54,898 nucleotides of DNA from Vicinamibacteria bacterium (GCA_022820825.1 JAJEEU010000105.1:1-54898); one strand, 5' to 3'; positions 29,005 through 38,480 are shown, numbered from the stretch's first letter. Translations and numbers: made by a program. Notes: generated by a model from the sequence alone, not told the origin.

Positions 29005-30108
29005 TCAGTTTGTAAAACGGCGCATCCTGACGTTCAGGATGAGCCCGAACCCGATCAGCGTCGCGATGATCGACGACCCCCCGTAACTCATCAACGGGAG
29101 CGGCAGTCCCTTTACGGGCGCGAGGCCGGCCGACATCGTGATGTTGTAAATCACCTGAAACGCGAAGCCGGCCGTGATCCCCACGACCAGCAGCATGCCC
29201 ATCCGGTCGCCCGCCACGCGCGCGGTGTCCAGCGATCGCATGATGATGAACATGTACAGACCGAGCGCCGCGAGCACGCCGAGGAAACCGTGCTCCTCCG
29301 CCAGCACCGAGAAGATGAAATCGCTGTGTGCGGCGGGCAGGAAATTGTACTGGCTCTGCGTTCCCTGCAGGAACCCCTTGCCCGTGACGCCCCCCGACCC
29401 GACCGTGATGCGCGCCTGGATCTGCTGATAGCCGGCGCCGCGCGGATCCTGCTCCGGATCGACGAACGTGGCGAGTCGCTCGCGCTGGTAATCCTCCAGC
29501 GCGTAGGTCCAGACCACGGGCATCGACAGTATTCCCACGACGCCCAGCGCCGCCAGGAACCTCAGGCGCATTCCGGCGAAGATCATGACGGCCAGGCAGA
29601 CCGGCAGCAGCGAGGCCGCCGTGCCGAGGTCCGGCTGGCGCATGATCAGCAGGAACGGAACCGCCAGCACCAGCCCGCCGGCCAGCCAACTCGCCGGGCG
29701 CCACTGCCGGCGCCAGGCGGTGGCGTACAGCGTCGCCAGGGCCAGGGCCAGCACGGCCCGGCTGAATTCCGACGGCTGCAGGTTGAACGGCCCGAGCGCG
29801 ATCCAGCGCTGGCCGCCGCCGCGCTCGATGCCGAACAGCGCCGTGTAGACCAGCAGTGCGAGCAGGCCGGCGTAGATGACCGCCACCGCGGCGGGGCGCA
29901 GGCGGTAGTCGATCGACAGGCAACACAACATGGCGAAGAGGCCGATGCCCAGCGCCACGAGCTGGCGGAAAACCTGCGGGCCAACGCTTGCCGTCGTCGG
30001 CTCGTAGGTAGCGCTGTATATCATCACCAGGCCGATCGCGCTGGCGAGCATGACGGCGGCGACCAGCCACCAGTCGATGTGCGGACGCAGCCGGCGGTCA
30101 ATCACCAC
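29005..30108 (-). CDS. rodA: Rod shape-determining protein RodA (SEDS peptidoglycan polymerase)
   Basis: This protein of about 367 residues has roughly ten membrane segments and belongs to the SEDS family of glycosyltransferases that polymerise lipid II. Family motifs are IERGGGQRWIALGPFNLQPS with EFSR, RQPDLGTAASLLPV, and SDFIFSVLAEEHGFLG near the C-terminal half. The end has PLPLMSYGGSSIIATLIGFG. The GTG at 30108 (or 30105) overlaps the end of mrdA by about 11 nt, so the polymerase and its transpeptidase partner are translated together. A longer arginine-rich N-terminus up to 30198 is unlikely. Confidence 0.95.
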   Translation of the reverse strand: MVIDRRLRPHIDWWLVAAVMLASAIGLVMIYSATYEPTTASVGPQVFRQLVALGIGLFAMLCCLSIDYRLRPAAVAVIYAGLLALLVYTALFGIERGGGQRWIALGPFNLQPSEFSRAVLALALATLYATAWRRQWRPASWLAGGLVLAVPFLLIMRQPDLGTAASLLPVCLAVMIFAGMRLRFLAALGVVGILSMPVVWTYALEDYQRERLATFVDPEQDPRGAGYQQIQARITVGSGGVTGKGFLQGTQSQYNFLPAAHSDFIFSVLAEEHGFLGVLAALGLYMFIIMRSLDTARVAGDRMGMLLVVGITAGFAFQVIYNITMSAGLAPVKGLPLPLMSYGGSSIIATLIGFGLILNVRMRRFTN

Positions 30109-31996
30109 TTGGACGCTCCCGCGCCTGCCCGGCGCGCGCCTCCGCGGACGCCGGCGAGCCGTCCGCCGCCGGAGGCTCCGGTTCGTCGTGCTTCGCAAAG
30201 TACGTCTCGATCATCCGCCTTGCAATCGGCGCGGCCAGGTAGCCGTGCTCCGAGTGTTCGGCGAACACGACGCCCGCGATGCGGGGATCGTCCCGCGGCG
30301 CCGCAAACACGAACCAGCCGTGATCGCGGAACCGCCGGCCGTCTTCTCCCGCGGCTTCCACGGCGGCCAGGCCTTCCAGCGAGATGACCTGCGCCGTGCC
30401 GGTCTTGCCGATCACGTCACGGCCCTCTATCCGCGCGCGACGTGAGGTGCCGGCCCGGTTCACGGCCTTCCAGAGGCCGTCGCGCACGGCCGCCACCGTC
30501 TCCGGGCGCAGCGCCACGCGCGCCGGCTCGGGATGCGCCATCACGTCCCAGCCGGACGTCCCGCGCACGGCGTGCAGCATGTACGGAGTTGGCCGCAGGC
30601 CGCCCGAGGCCACCGTGGACATCATCACGGCCAGCGAGATCGGCGTCACCGATACCGCGCCCTGGCCTATCGCCGCCGACAGCGTCTCGCCCGGGTACCA
30701 CGGCTGGTTGAACGCGGACCGCTTCCACGCCCGCGACGGAATGAGACCCGGCAGCTCGTGCGGCAGGTCGACGCCGCTCGGCTCGCCGAGTCCAAGCGCC
30801 GTCGACCAGCGATGGATGACGTCGATGTCCATCTTGCTGCCCAGCGTGTAGAAATAGGTGTTGCACGACTTCTCGAGCGCCTCGTCCAGGGCCACCCGCC
30901 CGTGGCGGGAATGGCAGCGGAAGAAGCGCTGATAGAACCCGGCGCCGCCGTTGCAGTTCACGCTGAAGTCGGGCGTAATCACGCCCTCCTCGAGGGCGGC
31001 CACCGCCATCGCCACCTTGAACGTGGACCCGGGCGCGTAGCGTCCCTGCAGCGCGCGGTTCTGCAGCGGCCGGCGCGCGTCGTTGTTGAGCGTCGACCAG
31101 GTGTCCCGGTCTATGCGCGGCACGAAAGCGGCAGGGTCGTAGGCGGGCAGGCTGACCAGCGCCAGCACCTCGCCCGAGCGCGGGTCGAGCGCCACGGCGG
31201 CGCCCTCGAATCCGGCGCTGGCAAACGCCTCCTCGGCCGCCTGCTGCACGTCGAGGTCCAGCGTAAGCCGCAACTGCCGCCCCTGCCGCGGGGCCACCTG
31301 GCCTATCGTCTCGATCTCGCGTCCGACGTTGTTGACGGCCACGCGCCGCGTGCCGTTCTGGCCCATCAGCAACAGGTTGTACGACTGCTCGATGCCCGAC
31401 TGGCCGACCACCGCACCCGCCGCCACGCGCGGATCGCTCGCCTCGGCAAGCTGGTGCTCCTGCGCCTCTCCCACGTATCCGAACAGGTGCGACGCCGTCT
31501 CGCGGCCGGGATAGTGGCGCGCCGGATCGTGCTCCACGATCACGCCCGGAAGCTCGATCGCGCGCGCCTGCACCGCGGCCACCTGCGCCAGCGACGCGTC
31601 GCGGACAACCACGATCGGCCGGAACGCCGGCACGTTCCGCTGGTCCTCGACGGCCGCGCGCAGCGCGTCCGGGCTGGCGCCCGTCACCCGCCCGAGCAGC
31701 TCCAGCGACCGATCGAGCTCCGTGACCTGCTCGCGGATCATCGAGATGTTGAACCTGTAGCGGTTGTCCACCAGCACCCGCCCGCCGCGGTCGACGATGG
31801 CGCCCCGCGGCGCCCGCAGGCTGATGGTGCGGTCGTGGTTGTTCTCGGCCATCACGATCAGCCGCTCGTACTGGCCGACCTGGAGGCTCCAGAAGCTGAG
31901 GCCGAGCAGGCCGAACACGATCGCGACGCAGATGCGCCCGGCGAGCAGCAGCCTGCCCGGTGCGTCGCGCCTGCCGCCGGGGTTGGGGTTCACCAC
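30098..31996 (-). CDS. mrdA: Penicillin-binding protein 2 (MrdA), peptidoglycan DD-transpeptidase
   Basis: This protein of about 632 residues has one N-terminal membrane segment (ICVAIVFGLLGLSFWSLQVG). A PBP dimer domain follows (RAPRGAIVDRGGRVLVDNRY). The transpeptidase domain has PGSTFKVAMA (nucleophile Ser and Lys), KSCNTYF (SxN) and IGKTGTAQ (KTG). It cross-links peptidoglycan made by RodA during cell elongation. The start is GTG 31996 or 31993, preceded by AGGA. It begins 5 nt after mreD. The C-terminal tail is acidic and proline/alanine-rich. Confidence 0.95.
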   Translation of the reverse strand: MVNPNPGGRRDAPGRLLLAGRICVAIVFGLLGLSFWSLQVGQYERLIVMAENNHDRTISLRAPRGAIVDRGGRVLVDNRYRFNISMIREQVTELDRSLELLGRVTGASPDALRAAVEDQRNVPAFRPIVVVRDASLAQVAAVQARAIELPGVIVEHDPARHYPGRETASHLFGYVGEAQEHQLAEASDPRVAAGAVVGQSGIEQSYNLLLMGQNGTRRVAVNNVGREIETIGQVAPRQGRQLRLTLDLDVQQAAEEAFASAGFEGAAVALDPRSGEVLALVSLPAYDPAAFVPRIDRDTWSTLNNDARRPLQNRALQGRYAPGSTFKVAMAVAALEEGVITPDFSVNCNGGAGFYQRFFRCHSRHGRVALDEALEKSCNTYFYTLGSKMDIDVIHRWSTALGLGEPSGVDLPHELPGLIPSRAWKRSAFNQPWYPGETLSAAIGQGAVSVTPISLAVMMSTVASGGLRPTPYMLHAVRGTSGWDVMAHPEPARVALRPETVAAVRDGLWKAVNRAGTSRRARIEGRDVIGKTGTAQVISLEGLAAVEAAGEDGRRFRDHGWFVFAAPRDDPRIAGVVFAEHSEHGYLAAPIARRMIETYFAKHDEPEPPAADGSPASAEARAGQARERPSGD

Positions 31997-32001
31997 GGTT
32001 C

Positions 32002-32529
32002 CTACTCGAGCTCCCAGTTGCGGCCCGCGATCGGCGACCAGTACACCCGCAGCCGCCGCCAGGCGGCGGGCGCCGCGTGCACGAGGCCGACTCCGGATAC
32101 GAATACGAGACCGTTCACCACGGCCTGGCCCACGAGAAACACCATGCTTGCACCGGGCGCTCCGGTGTCGATCAACATGTAAACCCCGAAGAAGCAGACG
32201 GCGTGCAGCAGGCTCGCGGCCACGTAGACGGCGAACCGGCTCCAGAGCGCGGCCACGACGAGCCGGGTGCTGCTCAGGCCGATGATCGCGCCCACGAGAC
32301 ACTTCGCCAGGCCGCTCGGCCCGACGATCCCCCCCGACAGCACGTCCTGCAGCAAGCCGGCCGCCGTACCGGTCCAGATCGCCGTCGTAGCCCCCCGCGA
32401 CAACGCGACATAGACGACGACGATCAGCGCCAGATCAACCGGAACCGGGACGGCCGTGACCATGCGCAGCAGAGCGGTCTGCGCGAGCAGCGCCGTTCCC
32501 AGCGCCAGCGCGATGTGCGCGTTCTTCAC
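32002..32529 (-). CDS. mreD: Rod shape-determining protein MreD
   Basis: This 175-residue membrane protein has four to five hydrophobic segments, including HIALALGTALLAQTALLRMV and LALIVVVYVALSRGATTAI. GTAAGLLQDVLSGGIVGPSG is the conserved family stretch. MreD joins MreC, MreB, RodA and PBP2 in the elongasome. It starts with GTG. In most genomes it overlaps or closely follows mreC; here 162 nt occupied by an inverted-repeat element separate them. Confidence 0.88.
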   Translation of the reverse strand: MKNAHIALALGTALLAQTALLRMVTAVPVPVDLALIVVVYVALSRGATTAIWTGTAAGLLQDVLSGGIVGPSGLAKCLVGAIIGLSSTRLVVAALWSRFAVYVAASLLHAVCFFGVYMLIDTGAPGASMVFLVGQAVVNGLVFVSGVGLVHAAPAAWRRLRVYWSPIAGRNWELE

Positions 32530-32545
32530 TCGTTCTCTGCTTTGA

Positions 32546-32704
32546 CAGCCCGCGGCGAAAGTCCCGCTGCATTCGACCGGCCATGCATCCCGCCTGACTG
32601 TGTTGTTCCTCGCTCACATACTCTCATGTATGCTCGCTCGTCTCGCCTTGTCAGCCGGGCGCCTGACCGGTCTCGGTGCGACGCGGGACTTTCACCACGG
32701 GCTG
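32546..32704 (-). repeat. 159-bp inverted-repeat (MITE-like) element between mreC and mreD
   Basis: The ends 32546-32567 and 32683-32704 are 22-nt inverted repeats. They differ at two positions which, on the minus-strand RNA, still pair as G-U. Imperfect pairing continues inward: an ACCGG block near each end, CTGAC/GTCAG, and a central CATAC/GTATG hairpin. The whole region reads as one long imperfect palindrome. It carries no gene. The mreC stop codon (32692-32694) lies inside the outer arm, so the last residues of MreC are encoded by the element. Confidence 0.75.
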
Positions 32705-33543
32705 TTGAGCGCGGGCGCTCCGCGTTCCTGCACAACGACGAGGACCTCCTCCAGCCGGGCGAAATCAACCGCCGGATCGACGCTGATCTGGAGGTGCAGG
32801 TCCGATCCGAGGCTGACCGCCGACACGTCGCCGATGACGTAGCCGGGCGGATAGATGCCGTCGATCCCCGAGGTCACGATGCGATCTCCGACGCGCACGT
32901 CCTCCGTCGTGGAAACGTACTCCATGGTCAGCACCGACTCGTCGTCCGTCCCGCGCACGATCCCGGCCGCGCGCGTGCGCTCTACGCGCGCCCCCGCGGC
33001 CGCATTCCGGTCGTTCAGCAGTTGCACCTGCGAGGCGGCCCGGGCGGGGTCGCCCAGCACCCGCCCCACCACGCCGTCCGGCGCGATCACCGCCGCGTCC
33101 GCCGCCACGCCGTCGGCGCGGCCGCGGTCGAACGTCAGCGTGCGAATGTACGGCGCCACGCCGGAGGCGATCACGCGCGCGCTGACGGTCGCAAGGCCGG
33201 CGTCGCTCCGCATGTCGAGCAGCGCCTGCAGGCTTCGGGCGCGCCGTGCGAGCGCGCGCTGCGACTGCAATTGCAGCTTGAGATCCGCGACCTCGGCCGC
33301 CAGCGCGTCGTTCCGGGCATGCAGGTCCCGCAATGCGACGTACTCCGACCACGTACCGAACACGCCTTGCCAGGCCACCGTCAGCGCGTGCTGCACCTCG
33401 GCAAAGGCGCCGAACGCCACCTGCTCGAGAACGCTGTTGCGGGGACCCGCCTGCACCTGTGCAGATATGAGAATCAGATGACCGACGACGACCGCCAGGA
33501 GAAGGTAACTCGTGCGCGGGCGGCGATCCACGTTCGCAACCAC
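32692..33543 (-). CDS. mreC: Rod shape-determining protein MreC
   Basis: This 283-residue protein has an N-terminal membrane anchor (TSYLLLAVVVGHLILISAQV), a coiled-coil region (about 75-110, with NDALAAEVADLKLQLQSQ), and then the periplasmic beta-barrel domains, with VIAPDGVVGRVLGDPARAAS and DRIVTSGIDGIYPPGYVIGD. MreC bridges MreB filaments with the cell-wall enzymes. The GTG start lies 68 nt after mreB. The last residues (NSPW and stop) lie within an inverted-repeat element, so the original C-terminus may have been altered. Confidence 0.93.
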   Translation of the reverse strand: MVANVDRRPRTSYLLLAVVVGHLILISAQVQAGPRNSVLEQVAFGAFAEVQHALTVAWQGVFGTWSEYVALRDLHARNDALAAEVADLKLQLQSQRALARRARSLQALLDMRSDAGLATVSARVIASGVAPYIRTLTFDRGRADGVAADAAVIAPDGVVGRVLGDPARAASQVQLLNDRNAAAGARVERTRAAGIVRGTDDESVLTMEYVSTTEDVRVGDRIVTSGIDGIYPPGYVIGDVSAVSLGSDLHLQISVDPAVDFARLEEVLVVVQERGAPALNSPW

Positions 33544-33611
33544 CTCAGACTCCGCTTCACGTCCGGCGGAAGGACGGCGAGGCCAGTGGGCTCCAGCGTA
33601 CTACGCTTCGG

Positions 33612-34637
33612 TCAGTTCCGGGAAATCTTGCGCAGCAGCTCGAAGTCCGACAGCATCTTCCCGACGCCCAGCACCACGCACGAGAGCGGATCCTCCGCCA
33701 TTTCCAGGCACAGTCCCGTATCGTCCCGCAGCCGCTTGTCGAGGTTCCGCAGCAACGCGCCGCCGCCGGTCATCACGATGCCCCTGTCGACGATGTCCGC
33801 CGACAACTCGGGCGGCGTCTGTTCCAGCGTGACGCGGACGGCGTCGACGATCACGTTGACCTTCTCGACCAGCGCCTCGCGAATCTCCTCGTCGCCGACG
33901 GTGATGGTCCTCGGGATGCCGTCGACCAGGTGGCGGCCCTTGATTTCCATGGTCCGCGGCTCGTCGAGCGGCGTTGCCGAGCCGATCTCGATCTTGATGC
34001 GCTCGGCCGTGCGCTCGCCGATCAGCAGGCTGTACTTCTTCCTGATGTACTGCATTATGGCGTCGTCCATCTCGTTGCCGGCCACGCGGACCGCCTTGCT
34101 GTAGACGACGCCGGCCAGCGAGATGACCGCAATGTCGGTCGTCCCGCCGCCCACGTCGATAATCATGTTGCCCGCCGGCTCGGTGATCGGCATGCCGGCG
34201 CCGATGGCCGCCGCCATGGCCTCCTCCACCAGGTAGACCTCGCTCGCCTTTGCGCGGTAGGCGCTGTCCTTCACGGCGCGCCGCTCGACCTGCGTAATCT
34301 CGGACGGCACGCCCACGATGATGCGCGGCCGCACCCAGACGCTCCGGTTGTGCGCCTTCCGGATGAAATAGGTGAGCATCTTCTCGGTGACTTCGAAATC
34401 GGCGATCACGCCGTCCTTCATCGGCTTGATCGCGATGATGTCACCGGGCGTCCGCCCGATCATCCGCTTCGCCTCGGCGCCTACCGCCTGCACCGAGCCG
34501 TCGCGCCGGTCGATGGCGACGATGGACGGCTCGCTGAGTACAACCCCCTTGCCGCGGGCGAATATGCAGGTGTTGGCAGTGCCGAGATCGATCGCGAGAT
34601 CGCTTGAGAAGATCGAGAACAGCGAACCGAACGTCAC
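33612..34637 (-). CDS. mreB: Rod shape-determining protein MreB (bacterial actin)
   Basis: This 341-residue actin homologue has the phosphate-1 motif AIDLGTANTCIF, the phosphate-2 motif NMIIDVGGGTTDIAVISLAG and the adenosine motif GIVMTGGGALLRNLDKRL. It forms membrane-bound filaments that guide side-wall growth. The start is GTG 34637, with no clear ribosome site upstream. An A/T-rich block at about 34685-34705 (GTTATATTTACG on the minus strand) may hold its promoter. It is first in the operon mreB-mreC-mreD-mrdA-rodA and diverges from ppiD. Confidence 0.97.
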   Translation of the reverse strand: MTFGSLFSIFSSDLAIDLGTANTCIFARGKGVVLSEPSIVAIDRRDGSVQAVGAEAKRMIGRTPGDIIAIKPMKDGVIADFEVTEKMLTYFIRKAHNRSVWVRPRIIVGVPSEITQVERRAVKDSAYRAKASEVYLVEEAMAAAIGAGMPITEPAGNMIIDVGGGTTDIAVISLAGVVYSKAVRVAGNEMDDAIMQYIRKKYSLLIGERTAERIKIEIGSATPLDEPRTMEIKGRHLVDGIPRTITVGDEEIREALVEKVNVIVDAVRVTLEQTPPELSADIVDRGIVMTGGGALLRNLDKRLRDDTGLCLEMAEDPLSCVVLGVGKMLSDFELLRKISRN

Positions 34638-34731
34638 GGGGAACGAGCCTCGTGCAAGTGTGTGGACATACCCACTGGAACGCGTAAATATAACATGAAA
34701 AAGGGAGATCCGCCACGCGCGGCGGCCGTGG

Positions 34732-34761
34732 ATGACAAGACTCGCGCGACGCGGCTACAAT
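34732..34761 (+). promoter_or_regulatory. Candidate sigma-70 promoter of ppiD
   Basis: ATGACA (34732-34737) and TACAAT (34756-34761) are spaced by 18 nt. The ATG of ppiD is 10 nt after the -10 hexamer, so the leader would be only a few bases long. Confidence 0.5.
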
Positions 34762-34771
34762 CAACATCGCT

Positions 34772-36697
34772 ATGACGATGCTTGACGGCATGCGGCGGCA
34801 CAAGGGCTGGCTCAAGTGGAGCCTCGCCCTCGTGTGCCTCGCGTTCGTGTTCCTGTACGTTCCCGGATTCGTCGATCAGACGGCGATGGAGGGCTTTCCC
34901 AACGACGTCGTGGCGCAGGTCGGCGACTACGGCATCACGGTGTCGCAATTCCGCCAGATGTACCTCCTGCAGCTCGAGAACTACCGCCGGCAGTCGTCGG
35001 GCGAGGTCTCCGAGGAGGTGCTCCGGTCGCTGGGAATCGACCGCCAGATCCTGCAGGGCATGATCGCCCGCTACGCGGCCGTGGCGGAGGCCGAGCGGCT
35101 CGGATTGACGGTGAGCGACGCGGAGGTGCGCCACAGGATCGTCAACCTGCCGGGGTTCCAGGTGAACGGCCAGTTCATCGGCGAGGCGCGCTACCGCCAG
35201 ATGCTGCAGTTGCAGCGGCCGCCGATGACGCCCGCGCAGTTCGAGGAGGAAATACGCCGCGACATCATGTTCGAACGGCTGGAGGCGGCCGTCACCGGAT
35301 GGATCGCCGTCTCCGACGACGAGGTCGCCGACGAGCACCGGCGGCGGAACGAGAGGGTCAGGGTCCAGGTGGTCGCGTTCCGCGGCGACGACTACTTCGA
35401 CGAGGTGGAGGCCACCGACGACGAGGTCGCGGCGCTCTACGAGGAGGAGCCGCTGGCGTACGAGGTGCCGGAGAAGCGCCAGCTCCGGTTCCTGCTCGTC
35501 GACGAATCCGCCATCTTCGAGAGCATCACCCCCGCCGAAGAGGAAGTCCAGCAGTACTACGACGCCAACATCGCGCAGTACACGACCCCCGGGCAGATGC
35601 GCGCCAGCCAGATCCTGCTGCGCATCGGCGACCAGGACGAAGCCGAAGTCGAGGCCCGGGCGGCCGAGCTCGCGGTCGAGGCGCGCGGCGGCGCGGACTT
35701 CGCGGAGCTCGCGCGGGAGCATTCCGAGGACGAGGCGACGGCGGAGAACGGCGGCGACCTGGGACTGTTCGGACGCGGCCGGATGGTGGCGGAGGTCGAG
35801 GCCGCGGCTTTCGAAATGGACGTCGACGCGGTTTCCGATCCAATCCGCAGCGCAATCGGGTTCCATGTCCTGCGCGTGACCGAAAAGCAGGAGGAAACGC
35901 GCCAGCCGCTCGAAGAGGTGCGCGAGGCCATCGAGAACACGCTGAAGAACGAGCGCGCCACGTCGCGCGCCGAAGCCCTGGCGCGGGCCATAGCCGCCGA
36001 GGTCGAGACGCCCGAGGACCTCGAGCGCGCCGCCGGCTCACGCGGCTTCGAGCTCCAGGAATCCGGATTCGTCGGGCGCGGCGAGCCGATCCTCGGTCTC
36101 GGCTTCGCGCCGCAGGTGTCGGCCGAGGCGTTCCAGATGGAGCAGGGTGAGGTGGCCGGCCCGATCCAGACGCCGACCGGGCCGGCGTTCGTCACCGTCG
36201 TCGAGCTGCAGGAGCCGGCCATACCGCCGCTGGACGAGGTGCGCGAGGACGTGGCGCGCGACGTCCGGCGCCGCAAGGCGCTCGAGCAGGCGCGCGCGGC
36301 GGCGGACGGGGCGGCCGGGAGCCTGCAGGCCGGCGAGGACTTCGAGGCGGCGGCCGAGGCCGCGGGGCTGACCGTCGGCACGAGCGAGCTGGTCGCGCGC
36401 GGCGCGGCGTTTCCGGAGGTCGGCGCCAGCGCGGCGGTCGAGCGCGCGGCTTTCGAGCTGCCGGTAGGCGGCGTCAGCGGCGTGTTGGAGGCGGGCGGCG
36501 ACACGCTGGCCGTCGTGCGGCTGGTCGAGCGCGAGGACGTCACGCCGGAGCAGCTTGCCGAGGGCGGCGACGCGATCCGCGGCGAGCTGCTCCAGAGCCG
36601 GCGCAACGAGTTCTACAGCGCCTACATGGGGCGCGTGCAGGAGCAACTCGGCGTCGACATCGACTACGCGGCGTTCGACGTCGCGGTCGGCGGGTAG
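34772..36697 (+). CDS. ppiD: Periplasmic peptidyl-prolyl isomerase, PpiD/SurA-like
   Basis: This 641-residue membrane-anchored chaperone has an uncleaved N-terminal segment (WSLALVCLAFVFLYVPGF) followed by a SurA-N-like helical domain (about 45-190). A parvulin-type PPIase domain lies at about 265-375, with QMRASQILLRIGDQDEAEVE, FAELAREHSEDEATAENGGD and IGFHVLRVTEKQ. Later segments (FVGRGEPILGLGFAPQVSAE, AAFPEVGASAAVERAAFELP) look like diverged repeats of the same fold. It assists folding of exported proteins at the inner membrane. It is next to, and convergent with, the sppA protease gene, 4 nt apart. Confidence 0.9.
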   Translation: MTMLDGMRRHKGWLKWSLALVCLAFVFLYVPGFVDQTAMEGFPNDVVAQVGDYGITVSQFRQMYLLQLENYRRQSSGEVSEEVLRSLGIDRQILQGMIARYAAVAEAERLGLTVSDAEVRHRIVNLPGFQVNGQFIGEARYRQMLQLQRPPMTPAQFEEEIRRDIMFERLEAAVTGWIAVSDDEVADEHRRRNERVRVQVVAFRGDDYFDEVEATDDEVAALYEEEPLAYEVPEKRQLRFLLVDESAIFESITPAEEEVQQYYDANIAQYTTPGQMRASQILLRIGDQDEAEVEARAAELAVEARGGADFAELAREHSEDEATAENGGDLGLFGRGRMVAEVEAAAFEMDVDAVSDPIRSAIGFHVLRVTEKQEETRQPLEEVREAIENTLKNERATSRAEALARAIAAEVETPEDLERAAGSRGFELQESGFVGRGEPILGLGFAPQVSAEAFQMEQGEVAGPIQTPTGPAFVTVVELQEPAIPPLDEVREDVARDVRRRKALEQARAAADGAAGSLQAGEDFEAAAEAAGLTVGTSELVARGAAFPEVGASAAVERAAFELPVGGVSGVLEAGGDTLAVVRLVEREDVTPEQLAEGGDAIRGELLQSRRNEFYSAYMGRVQEQLGVDIDYAAFDVAVGG

Positions 36698-36701
36698 CCG
36701 C

Positions 36702-38438
36702 CTACTCCCACAGGTAGACGTAGGGCATCAGCGCCAGCGGCTCGCCCGGACGGAAGAGCCGCAGCGGCGCCGTGGCCGCGTCGGCGCCCGCGGCCAGCCG
36801 CGAAGCGGGCAGGATGGCGTCCAGCAGGCTGCCGCCGGCGCGGATCTCCAGTCCTTCGCCGAGCGTCTCGAAGAACGTGCGGGGCCGCGGATACTGCACC
36901 AGCGTCACTTCCCGGCCGGCATCGATGCCGGCCAGCCGCTTCGCCGCGGCCACGGCGGCGTCCATGCCGCCGAGCTCGTCGACCAGCCCGAGGTCGCGCG
37001 CCTGGCGGCCCGTCCAGACGCGGCCCTGCCCCACGGCGTGGACGGCGTCGCGCGTCATGCCCCGCCCTTCGGCCGCGCGCGCAAGGAACTCCTCGTAGAA
37101 CGCGTCGATGATCTGCTGGACGCGCTCGCGCGCCGCCTCCGAATATGGATTCACGATGGAGTTGATGCCCGCCATGCGGCCGGCCGACACTTCCTCGACA
37201 GCCACGCCGAGCTTGTCGAAGGCGCCGCCGAGCGCCAGCTTGCCGCCCACCACGCCGATCGACCCGGTCAGCGTGCCGGGCTGCGCCACGATCACGTCCG
37301 CGGGCATCGCCACGTAGTAGCCGCCCGACGCGGCCAGGTCCGACATGGACGCCACCACCGGCTTCTCTTCCCCCGCCAGCGCGATCTCGCGCCAGATCAG
37401 GTCCGAGGCGATGGCGCCGCCCCCGGGACTGTTGATGCGCACGACGATCGCCTCGACATCCTCGTCCTCGCGCGCCGCGCGCACGGCGTCCATCAGGGTC
37501 GCGGCGCCCGCCGTGCCGCCCGCGCTCTTGCCGTGGACGATCGCCCCGGTCACATGCACCACCGCCAGCCGCGGCCCGTCGCCGAGTCCGAGCGACGCCG
37601 GATCGACCCGCCGGTAGTCGGCCAGCAAGAGGGGCTCGACCGGCTCGTCACCTTCCGCGAGGCGCTCCAGCAGCTCGTCCTCGTACAGCAGGCCGTCGAC
37701 GAGCCCCCGGGCGAGCGCGTCGCCGGGCAGGAACGGCCCGTCGTCGATCAACGCGTGCACGTCGCCGATCAACATGCGTCGCCCGCGGGCGACGCCGAGC
37801 GCAAGCTGATCGAAGAAGTCACGCGTGAGCGCCTCGGTCATCTCCCGGTGCTCGGGCGTGAACGTTTGCTCGGTGTACAGGTTCGCGGCAGTCTTGAACT
37901 CGCCGGCGTGGAGCATGTCCGGGTAGGCGCCGATCTTGTCGAGGGCGTCGCGGGCGAACAACTCGTACCAGGCCACCCCGACCAGGTCGAGGGTGCTGGT
38001 GGGCGCCAGGAACACTTCGTCGCATGCCGCGGCCAGGTAGTACGCCTGGCTGCCGCCGTACTCGAGGTAGGCGACGATGCGCTTGCCGGACTCCCGGAAC
38101 GCCGCCACCGCGCCGCGGAGCTCCTGCGCCATGCCCCACTGCAGCGGCTGCGGGGACGGCGCCAGCACGACCGTCCGGATGCGGTCGTCCGCCGCCGCCA
38201 TGCGCAGCGTGCCCACCACGGACCCCAGCGTCGCGCGCGGGCCGCCGAGCTGCGAGAGGAGATCGTCGGGCTGGCGCTCGGCCAGCGCGGCCGGGAGCCG
38301 CAGCCACAGCACCGAGCCGTCGGGCACGTCCGGGCCGCGCGTCGCGAACATCACGATCCCCGCGACGGCCGCCGCCGAGACGAGCGCTGCCACGATAACG
38401 ATGGAAATGACGATGCGGGCGCCGCGGGTCAGTGCCAC
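36702..38438 (-). CDS. sppA: Signal peptide peptidase SppA, 67-kDa (long) type
   Basis: This 578-residue inner-membrane Ser/Lys protease digests signal peptides left after secretion. It has one N-terminal membrane segment (VISIVIVAALVSAAAVAGIV) and two tandem S49 domains. The general base is Lys182 in HAGEFKTAANLYTE in the first domain, and the nucleophile is Ser371 in SDLAASGGYYVA in the second, as in the E. coli long form. VRINSPGGGAIASDLIWREI is the conserved crotonase-like segment. The GTG start follows GGAGGCAACCAC. Confidence 0.95.
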   Translation of the reverse strand: MALTRGARIVISIVIVAALVSAAAVAGIVMFATRGPDVPDGSVLWLRLPAALAERQPDDLLSQLGGPRATLGSVVGTLRMAAADDRIRTVVLAPSPQPLQWGMAQELRGAVAAFRESGKRIVAYLEYGGSQAYYLAAACDEVFLAPTSTLDLVGVAWYELFARDALDKIGAYPDMLHAGEFKTAANLYTEQTFTPEHREMTEALTRDFFDQLALGVARGRRMLIGDVHALIDDGPFLPGDALARGLVDGLLYEDELLERLAEGDEPVEPLLLADYRRVDPASLGLGDGPRLAVVHVTGAIVHGKSAGGTAGAATLMDAVRAAREDEDVEAIVVRINSPGGGAIASDLIWREIALAGEEKPVVASMSDLAASGGYYVAMPADVIVAQPGTLTGSIGVVGGKLALGGAFDKLGVAVEEVSAGRMAGINSIVNPYSEAARERVQQIIDAFYEEFLARAAEGRGMTRDAVHAVGQGRVWTGRQARDLGLVDELGGMDAAVAAAKRLAGIDAGREVTLVQYPRPRTFFETLGEGLEIRAGGSLLDAILPASRLAAGADAATAPLRLFRPGEPLALMPYVYLWE

Positions 38439-38460
38439 GTGGTTGCCTCCCTCCGGGTGC

Positions 38461-38466
38461 TATACT
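38461..38466 (+). promoter_or_regulatory. -10-like TATACT before tRNA-Leu
   Basis: TATACT stands 14 nt before the first base of the tRNA. No clear -35 hexamer is present at normal spacing. Confidence 0.4.
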
Positions 38467-38480
38467 CTCTGATTCCCGCT

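Noticed and set aside
32546..32704. Group II intron or retron remnant in the mreC-mreD gap
   Set aside because: The GUGAAAGUCC-like arm recalls intron sequences, but the element is only 159 bp, has no reverse transcriptase, and lacks recognisable domain V. A MITE-like inverted repeat fits better.
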